From Athripsodes cinereus (Eukaryota; Arthropoda; Insecta; Trichoptera; Leptoceridae): 64,000 nt of DNA. Of this stretch, positions 63,791 through 64,000 are shown piece by piece. The stretch is taken from positions 12,829,572 through 12,893,571 of the forward strand of contig OX388325.1 of the NCBI GenBank assembly GCA_947579605.1, written 5' to 3'. The stretch's first letter is position 1. Each line of letters opens with the position of its first letter. The position numbers and the translations under genes were made by a program. Below the pieces are notes generated by a model. The model was not told where the DNA came from. It searched no databases and worked only from the letters and a program-made list of their open reading frames with translations.

Positions 63791-64000
63791 TTCATAATAA
63801 CAGTGAAATAAAGGTTGGAAATGAATGTTTGGAGCAAGTGGACGAATATGTTTATTTAGGAAGTATGTTTGTGAGGGATGGTAGGTACGAAAGGGACATT
63901 GAAAAAAGAAAAGTGGCTGGTGCGAGAGTGAACGGTGCATTTCAATATATTGTTAGCAATAGCAATGTCTCGAACATGGCAAAAATGCTGGTGCACAATG
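63791..64000 (+). mobile_element. RTE-like LINE fragment, cut by window end
   Basis: The plus strand reads VGNECLEQVDEYVYLGSMFV, then RDGRYERDIEKRKVAGARVN and NVSNMAKMLVHN, the same region as 45120-45300 (minus). It is open to the window edge and probably lies inside the zinc-finger gene's intron. Confidence 0.85.

Overview
This window is eukaryotic nuclear DNA, almost certainly from an insect and most likely a moth or butterfly. It is AT-rich, its protein-coding genes are split into short exons with GT-AG introns, and it is packed with transposon remnants of types common in Lepidoptera (RTE-like LINE tails, small Helitrons ending in CTAGT, hAT-type MITEs with 8-bp target duplications, tRNA-derived SINEs). 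The species cannot be named from the sequence alone. Exon boundaries below come from reading splice sites and frame by eye.

Left part (1-34 kb): three conserved single-copy genes separated and interrupted by mobile DNA. (1) The 5' half of ALAD (porphobilinogen synthase, haem biosynthesis) lies on the minus strand at 1405-4405; its C-terminal exons lie off the left edge. (2) An almost complete I-clade LINE with RNase H sits at about 5.55-10.87 kb, minus strand, with one frameshift in ORF2. (3) HAUS3/dgt3, a subunit of the augmin complex that nucleates spindle microtubules, occupies 12748-23874 on the plus strand in 10 coding exons; intron 9 carries a 14-copy, 77-bp minisatellite. (4) CkIIbeta, the regulatory subunit of casein kinase 2, lies at 26787-30205 on the plus strand in 4 coding exons. 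These genes are housekeeping neighbours and share no pathway.

Middle part (30-43.7 kb): no host gene recognised. It holds a complete-looking Tigger/pogo DNA transposon (34202-37385) with an intact 513-residue transposase, several MITEs with clean target duplications, a Helitron piece, a piggyBac-type MITE and LINE tails.

Right part (43.7-62.3 kb): a tandem segmental duplication of about 8-10 kb. Each copy carries one intronless C2H2 zinc-finger gene on the minus strand (47959-50010, 20 fingers; 56655-58382, 16 fingers). The two genes share an N-terminal domain but differ in finger number, and each is followed by degenerate finger sequence beyond its stop. Insertions present in only one copy give natural 'empty sites'. 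The last exon of a third C2H2 gene is at 63038-63468 (minus), and a LINE fragment runs off the right edge.

Most notable: the zinc-finger duplication with finger gain/loss and shared ancestral truncation, a MITE inserted into its own copy, the homogeneous 77-bp array, the intact Tigger, and an ambiguous reading frame in HAUS3 exon 8. No clearly new biological system was recognised.
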